In this document: one piece after another, positions 23,840 through 33,757 of the stretch
How the letters are laid out: each line of letters begins with the position of its first letter
How positions within the stretch are numbered: position 1 is the first letter of the stretch
DNA from: Chitinophaga silvatica
GTDB lineage: Bacteria > Bacteroidota > Bacteroidia > Chitinophagales > Chitinophagaceae
Reading direction: 5' to 3'
Length of the DNA stretch: 64,000 bases
Assembly: GCF_003419895.1 (NCBI RefSeq)
Contig: NZ_QPMM01000018.1
Coordinates: 55,933-119,932, forward strand
Notes under the pieces: model-generated
What the model saw: only the letters and a program-made list of their open reading frames with translations
Told to the model about the DNA's origin: nothing
The model's database searches: none
Program-made: the position numbers and the translations under genes

Positions 23840-25282
23840 TTACTGAATTTTATAAGCATCATTCTGCTCCATATTTCTATTGGAATTCATTTCCGCTTGT
23901 GGGATAGGCAGAATAGTTTTGAGATTTGGATAATCGATCTGAATAGTTTTGGAAGAACGATACTTAGTAAAGCTCTGTTTATTCCTGGTAAGGTCAAATA
24001 ACCGGTGGCCTTCGAATGCCAGCTCTTTTCTTCTTTCGAGCAGGATCAATGCTTTGAGTGGATCGCCGGTTGCAGTAGCTGGTTTATAATCGGCATCTGC
24101 TCTGCCTCCAACAACATCCAAATCGGCAGCTGCCAGACCATCCTGATTTTTATGTGCCCTTGCTTCTGCCCTGTTTAAATATACTTCAGCCAAACGAATG
24201 ATTCGGGAAGGTTCTTCAAACGTCGTATTATTTGTATACTTGTTGATCAGCCAGGCAGGATTTTCGCCCGATTTACGGGAACCCTTTACCACAAATCCTC
24301 TCCTGGCGTCGGTTGCTGTATAGGTGCTATATAAATTTTCAGTTGCCAAACCGTCTCCATAGCTACCGGATTGCCAGTAAAAATTTGCCAAAGCGTCACT
24401 ACCTAAATTATCCGTCTGATTGAACTGAATCTCGAAAATAGCTTCACTACTGTTTTGTTTTTTGGAATCCTCAAACATGGCAGTTCTTGTCAGCAAAGAA
24501 AAGCCACCATTTTTGATCACATCAGTTGCAAGAGAATCAACAGCCTCCCAATCTTCCCGATAAAGCTGCACTCTCGACAATAAGGCCTTTGCCCCATAAT
24601 AGGATACCCGTCCTCTGAACGAAGCTTTAAATCCAACCGGTGTTTTAGGCATTAGCGACATTGCGGTATTAAAATCAGCCACTATTTGCGTGTATACTTC
24701 TTTAGCAGTATTACGTTTAGGAGAAATCACCTCGTTCTTATCTGTACCACTTTTTAAAACCAATGGCACACCCAGGTGTGAAGCATCTGCAGTGTAGTTA
24801 TAAGGTAATGCAAAAAATCTCATGAGATCGAAATACGCCAATGCTCTTAATGCATAAGCTTCACCAATAATAAATTGAGCTTCAGCTTTATCGGCATCCG
24901 CATAATTATTAGCTTCAGCTTTTCTGATAATGATATTTGCATTCACAACAACTCTATAGAGCTGATTCCATAAGCTGGCAGCATAACCTTCTGTAGCCAC
25001 AGTGATATACTGATCATAGGATAAAAAGCGGCCCTGATTTTTGGAACTTATGAAAACGTTATCACTCATTACATCAGGAAGTACCATAGCATTTCTACCA
25101 TATAAACCCGCACTTTGCATCAGGTTGTAAGTACCTGTAATAGCAGCTCTGGTAGTAGGCAAATCTTTGATCACCAGCTCAACATCCGTTTGTTGTTGTG
25201 GATCAATTTGTAAGAAACTTTTGCTGCAGGAACCTGTAAACAACATCCCTGCTATGGCAAATAAATATATAGACTTCTTCAT
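23840..25282 (-). CDS. SusD/RagB-family outer-membrane nutrient-binding lipoprotein
   Basis: A 480-residue lipoprotein with lipobox TGSC (about Cys19) and SKSFLQIDPQQQTD after it. TPR-like helices of the SusD fold are visible (GEAYALRALAYFDLMRFFA; AKALLSRVQLYREDWEAVD; LAEVYLNRAEARAHKNQDG). The C-terminal helix-loop LERRKELAFEGHRLFDLTRN and ILPIPQAEMNSN are hallmarks of the family. It forms the lid over the SusC channel encoded 21 bp upstream. The transported compound is not known; no glycosidase is next to it. Confidence 0.94.
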   Translation of the reverse strand: MKKSIYLFAIAGMLFTGSCSKSFLQIDPQQQTDVELVIKDLPTTRAAITGTYNLMQSAGLYGRNAMVLPDVMSDNVFISSKNQGRFLSYDQYITVATEGYAASLWNQLYRVVVNANIIIRKAEANNYADADKAEAQFIIGEAYALRALAYFDLMRFFALPYNYTADASHLGVPLVLKSGTDKNEVISPKRNTAKEVYTQIVADFNTAMSLMPKTPVGFKASFRGRVSYYGAKALLSRVQLYREDWEAVDSLATDVIKNGGFSLLTRTAMFEDSKKQNSSEAIFEIQFNQTDNLGSDALANFYWQSGSYGDGLATENLYSTYTATDARRGFVVKGSRKSGENPAWLINKYTNNTTFEEPSRIIRLAEVYLNRAEARAHKNQDGLAAADLDVVGGRADADYKPATATGDPLKALILLERRKELAFEGHRLFDLTRNKQSFTKYRSSKTIQIDYPNLKTILPIPQAEMNSNRNMEQNDAYKIQ

Positions 25283-25303
25283 AATTGCTAGTTGTGTTTC
25301 GGG

Positions 25304-28300
25304 TTAAAATTTGATATCAAGGCCCAGTACCAGTGTTTTATACATTGGAGCATTCTGGTCTGTTTTTCCATCAATTCCCACTTCAGGATCAAAGTTCATT
25401 CGTTTGTCTTCCATATAGGTATATAGGTTACTAGCCCGTGCATATACACGAACAGCAGACATATGGGCAGCTTTTAGTAAATGCTGAGGTAAGTTGTAAG
25501 ACAGTGTTACATCACGCAGGCGGATATAGTTACCGCTATAGAGGAAACGGGTAGAATTATAATCAGAAGAACCAGATTGAGAACCTTTGTAATCTATCTT
25601 TGGAACGTCGGTGATATCATTTACATTCTGCCAACGATGCAGGTAAGTATATCTTGGCAGGCTTGAAGCACCATTAAAACCGGCATTTCCATCACCATTT
25701 GCATTAGAGCCCCAGTTATCGTAGATTTTATTACCATAATTGAAGAATACAAGGAAACTAAGATTGATACCTTTCCATGTAAGCGTATTGGTTAACCCAC
25801 CAAAGAATGCAGGTAATGCGCTACCCTGATTGTACTGAGCCGCCTCACCATAGTTATTGGTAGTTTTTGTTTTAGTTTCATCGGTATACCAAAGTGCTTC
25901 ACCAGTTTGACGATCAACTCCAGCATATCCCTTGATATAAAGTTGGTAAAAATCTCCACCTACATACCTGTTATAGCTGTCTTTAATGAATGGATTAATG
26001 AGAGAGGTAATACGATTTTTTAAAGTAGAAATATTGAAGCTGGTATTCCATCCAAAACCATTGTTTTTCGTAACAATATTTTGTGTATTGATTGTGAATT
26101 CCCAACCGCTGTTTTTCATCTCTCCAATGTTAGACATTAGTGAGGTAGTACCATTTGTTGCTGATATTGGGAAATCGAGCAGCAGGTCGGAAGTTTTCCT
26201 TGTATAATACTCCACAGTACCCGTAATTCTGTTTGCGAACAACCCGAAGTCGAGCCCCACGTTGAATGGTGAATTTTTCTCCCAGGTCAGGTAATCGTTT
26301 CCGAACTTGGAAAATGCGTATCCTGGCATGAGGTTATAATCACCAGAGCTATACAAAGCGCGGGATATGAAATTATCGACGTCCTGGTTTCCGTTTACCC
26401 CATAACTGGTGCGTAAGCGAAGTTCAGATATCGATTTTACTGAGCGGATAAATGCTTCATCAGAAATATTCCAGGACGCCCCAACAGACCAGAAGTTTCC
26501 GAATCTGGTTTTATTTCCGAATCTGGAAGAGCCATCACGTCTGGCCGACGCGCTGAGATAATACTTAGATTTAAAATTATAGGCAGCATTGGCAAAAACG
26601 GAATTCAGGGAATTCGCTGTTTCACTTGAACCGCCTGAAGTAGCAACAGCAGCATTATTTAAAGTAGTAGTACCCGGAAGGAAGTTCTGCATACTGGTAC
26701 TGTTTCCGGAGGCAGTAACTTTTTGAGCTTCGTAGCCCAGGTAAGTATTCAGGGCATGTTCCCCGAAGGATTTATTATAACGTAAGATGCTGGTGTTTAC
26801 CCAATTCAGGGTACGAACGGTGGAATAGCTACCTACACCGCCATTTGTTCTGGCAGTTCCGATGCCACCTTTGTAAAAGACCTTGTTATCATTATAATCA
26901 AAATCAAAACTAGTCTGATTCTCCAAAGTCAGGTCTTTTGTAAAGCTATACTTTGCACTGGCAATACCTACAGCTCCATAATCGGAAGTTGCATTAAAAT
27001 TTTCTTTTACGACTGCTAAAGGATTATAATTATTAAGATAGCTCAGATCGTAGGTGCCATCGGGGTTGTATACTCTTAACCAGGGTTGATAACGTTTATA
27101 CATTCTAACAGGATTACCGTTAGAACCTTCGTCTGGTTGCGTAAACATCTGGCGGTAGCTCAATTGTAAACCCAGGTTGAACGACAGTTTATCAGTTGCC
27201 TGGTTACTTAATTTAAAGTTACCGGTATAACGTTTAAACTCACTTCCTTCGAGGGCAGCCTTGCTTGTATAATAGCTTCCCGAAGCATAGAAGGTAGTTT
27301 TCTCGGTTCCACCGCTGGCAGAAAGATCATATTGCTGAAATTGGCCCTGGCGGGTAAGCACATCAAACCAATCCGTATTAACAGTAGTATCTACATCGGC
27401 CCCCTTCAGATCAGATAAGAATTTAGCTTCAGTAACACCCGCATTCTTAGCACCTTCCCGAAGTAATTCAATCATCTCTGAGGTGTTCAGCGGGTACAAA
27501 TCTTTGGTGAGGGTTACTTTATTGAAACCATATTGAGCGGCCGCATTAAACTTTGTTTTACCGCTTTTTCCTTTTTTGGTTGTAATAAGCACAACACCGT
27601 TGGCAGCGCGGGAACCATAAATTGAGGCAGCCGAAGCATCTTTCAATACAGTAAATGATTCAATATCCGCATTATTTAGGGCAGCCAGATCTGTAGCGGC
27701 TAATGGAATACCATCTACAACATATAGAGGGGCGCTACCAGCATTTACGGAGCCAATACCTCTGACCCTGATATTAGGTGCGGCGCCAGGTTGTCCGGAC
27801 CCATTGCTGGCAATAACACCTGCCACATTACCCTGTAGGTTTTCCTGCAAAGTAGCCCTGGTAGATCCTTCATAAGCTTCTGGCTTAACAGTGGCAGCAG
27901 AACCGGTAAATGAGCCTCTTTTTTGCGTTCCATAAGCCACTACAATTACTTCATTCAGCGGATTGAGTCCATCTGGTAATGAAAACGAGAGTGACTGATC
28001 ATTTTGGGTAACAGTGATAGCTTTAGTAACTTTTTCGAATCCTATGTAGGAAGCTATAAGGGTATATGTTTGCCCAGCCTTTAGTCCTTTGATCACAAAA
28101 ACGCCTTCTGTATTGGTAGTAGCGCCCATAGTTGTTCCACTAACATGAATGGTAGCACCAATAATAGGGTTTCCTTTAGTATCGGTGACCTTTCCGCTGA
28201 TACTATGCTCTTCTTGGATGCTGGTAGCCATACTGGATAAAAAGGCGTCCTGCACCGGATTATAGATAATTATATGATCATTCACTGTCCGGTATTTCAG

Positions 28301-28672
28301 GGGAGTACCGGCGAGGAGTAACTGCACCTGTTCTTCAACGGAGCGGGTACCTTTAGGGATAGAGATATTATTATAGGTACTTACCTGCTCCTGGTTGTAG
28401 AGGAAGCGGATTTCTGTCAGATGCTCAATTCGGGTGAGTGCCGATTTAAGGGATTCGTGCTGAACAGAAAAGGTAACTTTGGTAGCTGCAATTGACTGCC
28501 CATGGCTGGGAGCCGCAACCAGTAGTTGGGTACTGGCAAGAGTAATAAAAGCAGCCATTACATTTAATCTCATAAATTGTTGCAGTGTTCTTTGGTTGAT
28601 AACCGCCCTTCGCTGTACCAACGGGGATTTCTCCGGGATTGGCTCTCCAGGCAAAAAATTAAAATTTTGCAT
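25304..28672 (-). CDS. SusC/RagA TonB-linked outer-membrane channel with STN domain
   Basis: A 1122-residue transporter. The N-terminal cytoplasmic leader is long, and the signal helix is near MRLNVMAAFITLASTQLL. An STN domain at about 65-125 (TKVTFSVQHESLKSALTRI) marks a FecR-signalling channel. The carboxypeptidase-like domain (ISGKVTDTKGNPIIGATI), the plug with NPLNEVIVVAYGTQKRGSF and RVRGIGSVNAGSAPLYVVDG, and the barrel follow. ATG 28672 is chosen over TTG 28681. Encoded downstream of fecR and just upstream of susD, it forms a regulated uptake unit with the divergent sigma factor. Confidence 0.94.
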   Translation of the reverse strand: MQNFNFLPGEPIPEKSPLVQRRAVINQRTLQQFMRLNVMAAFITLASTQLLVAAPSHGQSIAATKVTFSVQHESLKSALTRIEHLTEIRFLYNQEQVSTYNNISIPKGTRSVEEQVQLLLAGTPLKYRTVNDHIIIYNPVQDAFLSSMATSIQEEHSISGKVTDTKGNPIIGATIHVSGTTMGATTNTEGVFVIKGLKAGQTYTLIASYIGFEKVTKAITVTQNDQSLSFSLPDGLNPLNEVIVVAYGTQKRGSFTGSAATVKPEAYEGSTRATLQENLQGNVAGVIASNGSGQPGAAPNIRVRGIGSVNAGSAPLYVVDGIPLAATDLAALNNADIESFTVLKDASAASIYGSRAANGVVLITTKKGKSGKTKFNAAAQYGFNKVTLTKDLYPLNTSEMIELLREGAKNAGVTEAKFLSDLKGADVDTTVNTDWFDVLTRQGQFQQYDLSASGGTEKTTFYASGSYYTSKAALEGSEFKRYTGNFKLSNQATDKLSFNLGLQLSYRQMFTQPDEGSNGNPVRMYKRYQPWLRVYNPDGTYDLSYLNNYNPLAVVKENFNATSDYGAVGIASAKYSFTKDLTLENQTSFDFDYNDNKVFYKGGIGTARTNGGVGSYSTVRTLNWVNTSILRYNKSFGEHALNTYLGYEAQKVTASGNSTSMQNFLPGTTTLNNAAVATSGGSSETANSLNSVFANAAYNFKSKYYLSASARRDGSSRFGNKTRFGNFWSVGASWNISDEAFIRSVKSISELRLRTSYGVNGNQDVDNFISRALYSSGDYNLMPGYAFSKFGNDYLTWEKNSPFNVGLDFGLFANRITGTVEYYTRKTSDLLLDFPISATNGTTSLMSNIGEMKNSGWEFTINTQNIVTKNNGFGWNTSFNISTLKNRITSLINPFIKDSYNRYVGGDFYQLYIKGYAGVDRQTGEALWYTDETKTKTTNNYGEAAQYNQGSALPAFFGGLTNTLTWKGINLSFLVFFNYGNKIYDNWGSNANGDGNAGFNGASSLPRYTYLHRWQNVNDITDVPKIDYKGSQSGSSDYNSTRFLYSGNYIRLRDVTLSYNLPQHLLKAAHMSAVRVYARASNLYTYMEDKRMNFDPEVGIDGKTDQNAPMYKTLVLGLDIKF

Positions 28673-28719
28673 AAATTGCAATTGGTTTTAAGAGTTCTAC
28701 AAATAATTAAGACCGTTTA

Positions 28720-28751
28720 ACGATTCTGGTGGCAGCCAGGATCGTTTTTTT
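28720..28751 (+). terminator. Hairpin with T-run between fecR and susC, oriented on the plus strand
   Basis: Arms ACGATTCTGG and CCAGGATCGT have one G-U pair in plus-strand RNA, followed by TTTTTTT. On the minus strand the same position is a mismatch. It lies between the fecR stop and the susC start. It would stop an antisense transcript coming from susC, or be a weak partial terminator in the operon. Confidence 0.5.
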
Positions 28752-28778
28752 ATTCTTTTTAGTATTAGGCTATAGACA

Positions 28779-29741
28779 TTATTGATTTCTTTTTTGAATG
28801 ATCACAGTACTGTCCTGAATAGAAAAGGAGGATTGGTTGAATTCACAAAGCACTATTAAAATCTCTTCCAGGGAAGACTGATTTTTAAATGTGGTGGTAA
28901 ATCTGTTTTTTTCCAATTCAGCATCTTTAAATATGATGTTTATACCATACTGGGCCTTTAAAACTTTGGCAGCTTCGGCATAGGTAACATTATTAAAGAT
29001 CAGGTCTTCTTTTACCCAATCGGTAATACTTTCAGCTTTTATGGTATCATTTCTTTCGAAAAGCGCAGATTGACTTACCTTAATTTGCTGATTCGATTCA
29101 ATAATCCCTAATTGCTTGCCGGCAGATTCAACTTTTACCTTTCCTTTTTCTACCGTAATGGTTACCTGTTTTTCATTGGGATCGGCTTTAATATTGAAAA
29201 CAGTGCCCAATACCGTAGTAGAAACGTTTCCTGAATGAACAATAAACGGTTGTTTGCTATTCGCTACAATATCAAAATAGCCTTCTCCCCATAACTGCAC
29301 TTCCCTTCGTGCGCCATCGAAGCTCGCAGGGTATTGCAGCCTGCTACGCTCGTTGAGCAGCACAGTGCTGCCATCGGGTAGTTTTATAAAGTGTTTCTTT
29401 ACCTTCTCAGATTTATTCACCGGAGTTTTGGCAATGATCTTTCTATCATTAACATTTATCCAAAACCAGCTTCCAACAGCTATACACAGTAAAACTGCAG
29501 CGGCAGCGGCATAATACCACGACCTACTCCCGGCAGGTTTGAGTATCGCAGAATTGTTTTTCTGCTGCAATATTTTTTCATACAGCGAATCATACGATGG
29601 CTGCATATGTATTTCATCAGGCAATGTATCCCTATCTGCATCAAAGTCTTGATAGAACTTATCTATCATTAGCTGTTCCTCTTCACTACACTGTCCATCC
29701 TCGTATTTTTGAAGGAGTTCAGCCAATTTTTTTGCATTCAT
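28779..29741 (-). CDS. FecR-family anti-sigma factor
   Basis: A 320-residue inner-membrane regulator. The cytosolic N-terminus (about 1-75) contains CSEEEQLMIDKFYQDFDAD. One membrane helix is near 80-100 (YYAAAAAVLLCIAVGSWFWI). The FecR domain is at about 113-210 (IKLPDGSTVLLNERSRLQY; LWGEGYFDIVANSKQPFIVH; VLGTVFNIKAD) and a DUF4974-like end follows (NVTYAEAAKVLKAQYGINI). It is divergent from its ECF sigma gene, with 132 bp between the starts. In the first module of this window sigma and fecR are instead in tandem. Confidence 0.93.
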   Translation of the reverse strand: MNAKKLAELLQKYEDGQCSEEEQLMIDKFYQDFDADRDTLPDEIHMQPSYDSLYEKILQQKNNSAILKPAGSRSWYYAAAAAVLLCIAVGSWFWINVNDRKIIAKTPVNKSEKVKKHFIKLPDGSTVLLNERSRLQYPASFDGARREVQLWGEGYFDIVANSKQPFIVHSGNVSTTVLGTVFNIKADPNEKQVTITVEKGKVKVESAGKQLGIIESNQQIKVSQSALFERNDTIKAESITDWVKEDLIFNNVTYAEAAKVLKAQYGINIIFKDAELEKNRFTTTFKNQSSLEEILIVLCEFNQSSFSIQDSTVIIQKRNQ

Positions 29742-29873
29742 AAAGTGGAGGTCTTTCTATCTAAACACATGACTTAAACTTTACCGCCATTCTTTGACTC
29801 ATTTTTTTTGAAGTTTTTTTGGAATAAGGATTTATCATTTTTTTTGAATACTTTTCAGGCGTGAACCTGTAAT

Positions 29874-30488
29874 ATGTCGCGCGTACCCATGACTAAATCG
29901 ATAGACCAATATGCCAATTATACGGATGAACAGCTATTAACTGCATTAAGGCAGGACGATGGTCTGGCATTTAAGGCTATTTACAACCGGTATATTGATG
30001 TACTTTATCGGGCTGCCTATAAGCGATTGCAGTCGAAGGAATCGGCCGATGATATTTTACAGGAAATATTTGTCAGGTTCTACGAAAAGAGGAATACTTT
30101 ATCACCCACCCTTCCGATTAAGCCGTATTTGCTGACCAGCCTGAAAAACCGTATTCTGAATGAATTCAGGAACCGGTTGATTCATGCCTCCCACCATGCT
30201 AATATTGCTGCCACACAGGACACCTCTTTATCTATCTACCCAACTATTGATGTAAAAGCGCTGGAACAGCGATTCAGGCAAACGCTTACACATATACCGG
30301 AAAAATGCAGAGAAGTATATGAACTAAGCAGGTTTGAATATCTTACCAACAAATCCATTGCCGAACGATTAGGTATTTCCGTTAATACCGTTGAAAAGCA
30401 TATTGGTAAAGCGCTCGCTATTCTCAGAAAGGAATTTAGCGGTCAGGAACTCGTGGTATTGCTTTTATTACTGGGAGAAAATATTTAG
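29874..30488 (+). CDS. ECF RNA polymerase sigma-70 factor
   Basis: A 204-residue sigma factor. Region 2 lies at about 25-95 (AFKAIYNRYIDVLYRAAYKRL; ADDILQEIFVRFYEK). Region 4 lies at about 130-190 (FEYLTNKSIAERLGISVNTVEKH). The start is ATG 29874; ATG 29892 (MTKSIDQY) is possible. It is divergent from the fecR-susC-susD operon it most likely activates, and 70 bp upstream of the Gfo/Idh oxidoreductase on its own strand. Confidence 0.92.
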   Translation: MSRVPMTKSIDQYANYTDEQLLTALRQDDGLAFKAIYNRYIDVLYRAAYKRLQSKESADDILQEIFVRFYEKRNTLSPTLPIKPYLLTSLKNRILNEFRNRLIHASHHANIAATQDTSLSIYPTIDVKALEQRFRQTLTHIPEKCREVYELSRFEYLTNKSIAERLGISVNTVEKHIGKALAILRKEFSGQELVVLLLLLGENI

Positions 30489-30558
30489 ATTTTTTTTGTA
30501 TGTTGATGAGCAGAGAATAGATTCTCTGAATTTTGACCTATAAAAATATATTCCACGT

Positions 30559-31917
30559 ATGGATCAGTTTAACATTAACCGCCGCAGATTTCTGAAAGGC
30601 GCTTCGGCTACACTAGCCTTATCGGCAATTGGGGCCAGTGCACTAGATTTTATCTATCCTGCCAAACCACTAAGAGTAGCACTAATAGGTACTGGCTGGT
30701 ATGGGAAAAGTGATTTATTCAGGCTTATACAGGTTGCACCGGTAAAGGTGGTAGCCTTGTGTGATGTAGATCAGCAGTTACTTACTGCCGCTGCCGAAAT
30801 GGTAAGACAAAGGCAGGCTTCCCATGAAACCCCACGATTATATAAAGACTACCGCAAACTCCTGTCCGAAAATCAGCTTGATATAGTCTTAATTGGAACT
30901 CCAGACCACTGGCATGCATTACAGACAATTGAAGCGCTTAAATCGGGCGCCAATGTATATGTACAGAAGCCTATCAGCGTAGATGTTCTGGAAGGAGAAG
31001 CGATGTTGGCAGCTGCAAGGAAATACAATAAAGTAGTGCAGGTAGGAACACAGCGCAAAAGCACTCCCCATCTGATAGAAGCAAAGAAAAACATCGTAGA
31101 TGCAGGACTGTTAGGGAAAATTTCCCATGTTGAGATGTGCTGCTATTACCATATGCGTAATAACGGTAACCCTCCGTTACAGGAAGTACCTGATTATTTC
31201 GATTATGAAATGTGGACCGGCCCGGCTCCAATGCGACCATTCGACGGGATGCCGCATGTACGCTGGTGGAGGACTTTTATGGAATATGGAAATGGTATTA
31301 TGGGCGATATGTGTATTCATATGTTCGATACTGTTAGATGGATGTTGCAGTTAGGATGGCCTAAACGTATCAGTTCCACTGGTGGGATTTATGTACAGAA
31401 AGAAGGAAAATCAAATATTGCAGATACCCAAATGGCGGTATTTGAGTATGATAATTTAAACTGTGTATGGCAACATCGCAGCTGGGGAGCACCTGCCGAC
31501 CCGAAATACCCATGGAGCTTTAAATTGTATGGCGAAAAAGGAACCCTTATGGGCAGCCCTATGTCGTACGATTTTATTCCTGAAGGTAATGGTACACCTA
31601 TCCATAAAGATGTAACCTACGAGAGAGAGAAATATCCGGAAGATGTAACAGAGCCTAGTATTGAGCTTCATGCGGCACCAGCTACGCGGTTACATATGCT
31701 CAATTTCCTGGAAGCCATTCAGAAAAACAGCAGACCTGTTGCGGATATTGAAGAAGGACATATATCCACAGCCAGTTGTATTTTAGCCAATGTTTCCATG
31801 CAAATAGGCCGACCGGTTGTTTATGATCCAAAACAAAAAATTATAGTTGGTGATCCGGCTGCCACAGCATTATTAAAAAGACCTTATCGAAGTCCATGGA
31901 TTCATCCATTTGCATAA
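30559..31917 (+). CDS. Tat-exported Gfo/Idh/MocA oxidoreductase
   Basis: A 452-residue NAD(P)-dependent oxidoreductase. The twin-arginine signal NRRRFLKGASATLALSAIG starts at residue 7, so it is folded with its cofactor and then exported to the periplasm. The Rossmann fold starts at LRVALIGTGWYGKSD. VQKPISVDV is in the EKP-motif place, with Gln replacing the usual Glu. GDMCIHMFDTVRWML is the C-terminal domain segment. Exported Gfo/Idh proteins often act on sugars or glycosides with tightly bound NAD. It may be co-transcribed with the sigma gene. A terminator follows. Confidence 0.9.
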   Translation: MDQFNINRRRFLKGASATLALSAIGASALDFIYPAKPLRVALIGTGWYGKSDLFRLIQVAPVKVVALCDVDQQLLTAAAEMVRQRQASHETPRLYKDYRKLLSENQLDIVLIGTPDHWHALQTIEALKSGANVYVQKPISVDVLEGEAMLAAARKYNKVVQVGTQRKSTPHLIEAKKNIVDAGLLGKISHVEMCCYYHMRNNGNPPLQEVPDYFDYEMWTGPAPMRPFDGMPHVRWWRTFMEYGNGIMGDMCIHMFDTVRWMLQLGWPKRISSTGGIYVQKEGKSNIADTQMAVFEYDNLNCVWQHRSWGAPADPKYPWSFKLYGEKGTLMGSPMSYDFIPEGNGTPIHKDVTYEREKYPEDVTEPSIELHAAPATRLHMLNFLEAIQKNSRPVADIEEGHISTASCILANVSMQIGRPVVYDPKQKIIVGDPAATALLKRPYRSPWIHPFA

Positions 31918-31924
31918 ATGAAAG

Positions 31925-31949
31925 AGCCCGGATTTTATCCGGGCTTTTT
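31925..31949. terminator. Terminator between the Gfo/Idh gene and the rhamnose operon
   Basis: Perfect 9-bp arms AGCCCGGAT and ATCCGGGCT with a 3-nt loop, followed by TTTT on the plus strand. The minus strand of the convergent GH78-like gene may use it too. Confidence 0.85.
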
Positions 31950-31972
31950 ACATTGCATCAAAAAATCAAAAC

Positions 31973-33748
31973 CTATTTACGTAAAACTTTTACTTGTGCA
32001 GGGGCTTTAATATCGCTCACTATTTTGCCATCTGCGGTTTTGGTATGCTTTATTTTTACTATCCCATACGGAGTTGGGAAAGTTCCTTCAACAAAAGATA
32101 AATCACCCATGTGAGGAACAATCTTCAATACTTTACAACCAGGTTCAACAACACTTACACCCAATACATGCTCTGTCAGCCAGGCGGTAGGACCAGATGC
32201 CCATCCATGGCAAAGGCTATGACGAAATCCTTTATAGCAATAGGCACCATAATCGCCATGAATATCTTTCTGCCCGGGTTTAACCATTTCATCGATTCTT
32301 GAAGCATTCGGGAGCCAATCCATATTAAAATCCTCCCAAAATGTAGTAGCTCCGAGATCTAGCATTGCACCCCAGTAAGTTCTGATATCGTTTATACTTC
32401 CCTGGTAGTCGCCCGCTTTAGCTTTAGCCTGTAGCATATAATAGCCGTAGAAAGTGGAAAAGTCTTTCACTCCACCTACCGATAAAACTTCATTATTAAT
32501 CTTTTCAGCAGGAACCATGTCAGCTAATGCAATCAATGCAGCTGCTTGTTTAGAACCATTGATGGCCGGCACATATTTCTTCAGCTTTGCGATTGCTTCA
32601 TCACAATTCTTTGCGGTTTCCAGGTCATTTAACCGTCTGCTCAAATCAGCCCCAGCTTTCAGGGTCATTACCATCATTGCCTGTAATCCGGCATGAATAG
32701 CCGGTTTATTTTCGCTGGAAGGCCAATCCAGGAAGCGGGTTCCATCATCCAGTTTTTCGCTGTTGGTAACCGGATCAATTTTACTGATGAAGTGCGCCAA
32801 TAATCCTTTCAGGTACACCCCTTGTTCTTTAAGGTACTTCATATCACCGGTATGCATAAACCAGTCGCGTTGAATCAGCACCCACCACATTGAGTAAGAA
32901 ACCATTCCGTTCATGTACCCAGGCAGCGGAGTAATATCTCTCGACAGATCCAGTGATTTAGGTACTACTTCATTATTACCAAATACAGCACTGATCGTTG
33001 AAGTTTCGGGATGCATATCCCCAATCCATACAAGTCTGTCGCGCTTAATGCCATCCCATAAATAGTCCTGCATGTTGAGATGCACAGTGTAGGCACCTGT
33101 TAACCAGATTTTGTTGAGTAGCGGGTCACTGGAGTTGAAACTTCCCTGATAAGGAATATCCCTGTAAACAAAGATGGCTCTAACTTCTTTCAATTGTAAC
33201 TGAACATCAGCATCAACCAAATCTATTCTAACAAATCTGAAACCAGTATTACCTATTTCCAATTTACCCAGCCAGGGCACCTCTACAATCATATCACGCA
33301 TAGCATGATCATTAGTTGCATTTTTCTCCGGCTCAATATCACTCATGGCTTCACTAACAGATTCACCAAAGCGTACACGCAGTTTTATTGGTTTATTGAC
33401 CTTACTCATTCCGGTCACCAGTTGCAGGCCACCATGAATTTCTGTACCAAAATCGAACAGAATACCCGGACGGACAGAAGAAGTGCTGGTTAAGACACAC
33501 ATATTCTTGTTGGCCAGATCAGCTTGTCCGTTACCTTTAGTAAGGAAGCGTTCCGCATTATGGATATTAGCACCTTCTTTAGAGGATTGCCATACAATTT
33601 TTACTGGAGACAAATATTTTCTTACAGTTGGTGTTGTTTCCAATGTGGCAAGCCGGCTGTTGTCGAATACAGGAGGTAATTGTTGGGCATTAGCTAAAGC
33701 AGTACTAAAAACCAATGCAGCTACAGGTATTATATTTCTTACTTTCAT
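31973..33748 (-). CDS. GH78-like alpha-L-rhamnosidase, secreted
   Basis: A 591-residue protein with a signal peptide ending ANAQ. The catalytic (alpha/alpha)6 barrel of GH78 is recognised by YLWDGIKRDRLVWIGDMHPE, which matches the family's D-G-x-K-R-D-R-x-W-x-GD motif holding catalytic acids. WEDFNMDWLPNAS and HGWASGPTAWLTEHVLG are also typical. N-terminal beta-sandwich modules usual in full-length GH78 are reduced. It should release terminal alpha-L-rhamnose. It is the last gene of the 12-kb rhamnose operon, 9 bp after the GH106-like gene. Confidence 0.85.
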   Translation of the reverse strand: MKVRNIIPVAALVFSTALANAQQLPPVFDNSRLATLETTPTVRKYLSPVKIVWQSSKEGANIHNAERFLTKGNGQADLANKNMCVLTSTSSVRPGILFDFGTEIHGGLQLVTGMSKVNKPIKLRVRFGESVSEAMSDIEPEKNATNDHAMRDMIVEVPWLGKLEIGNTGFRFVRIDLVDADVQLQLKEVRAIFVYRDIPYQGSFNSSDPLLNKIWLTGAYTVHLNMQDYLWDGIKRDRLVWIGDMHPETSTISAVFGNNEVVPKSLDLSRDITPLPGYMNGMVSYSMWWVLIQRDWFMHTGDMKYLKEQGVYLKGLLAHFISKIDPVTNSEKLDDGTRFLDWPSSENKPAIHAGLQAMMVMTLKAGADLSRRLNDLETAKNCDEAIAKLKKYVPAINGSKQAAALIALADMVPAEKINNEVLSVGGVKDFSTFYGYYMLQAKAKAGDYQGSINDIRTYWGAMLDLGATTFWEDFNMDWLPNASRIDEMVKPGQKDIHGDYGAYCYKGFRHSLCHGWASGPTAWLTEHVLGVSVVEPGCKVLKIVPHMGDLSFVEGTFPTPYGIVKIKHTKTADGKIVSDIKAPAQVKVLRK

Positions 33749-33757
33749 TGTTTGTGA

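Noticed and set aside
25986..26207. 73-codon hydrophobic plus-strand frame inside susC
   Set aside because: Antisense to barrel strands, no start context, no homology pattern; hydrophobicity arises from the complementary codons.
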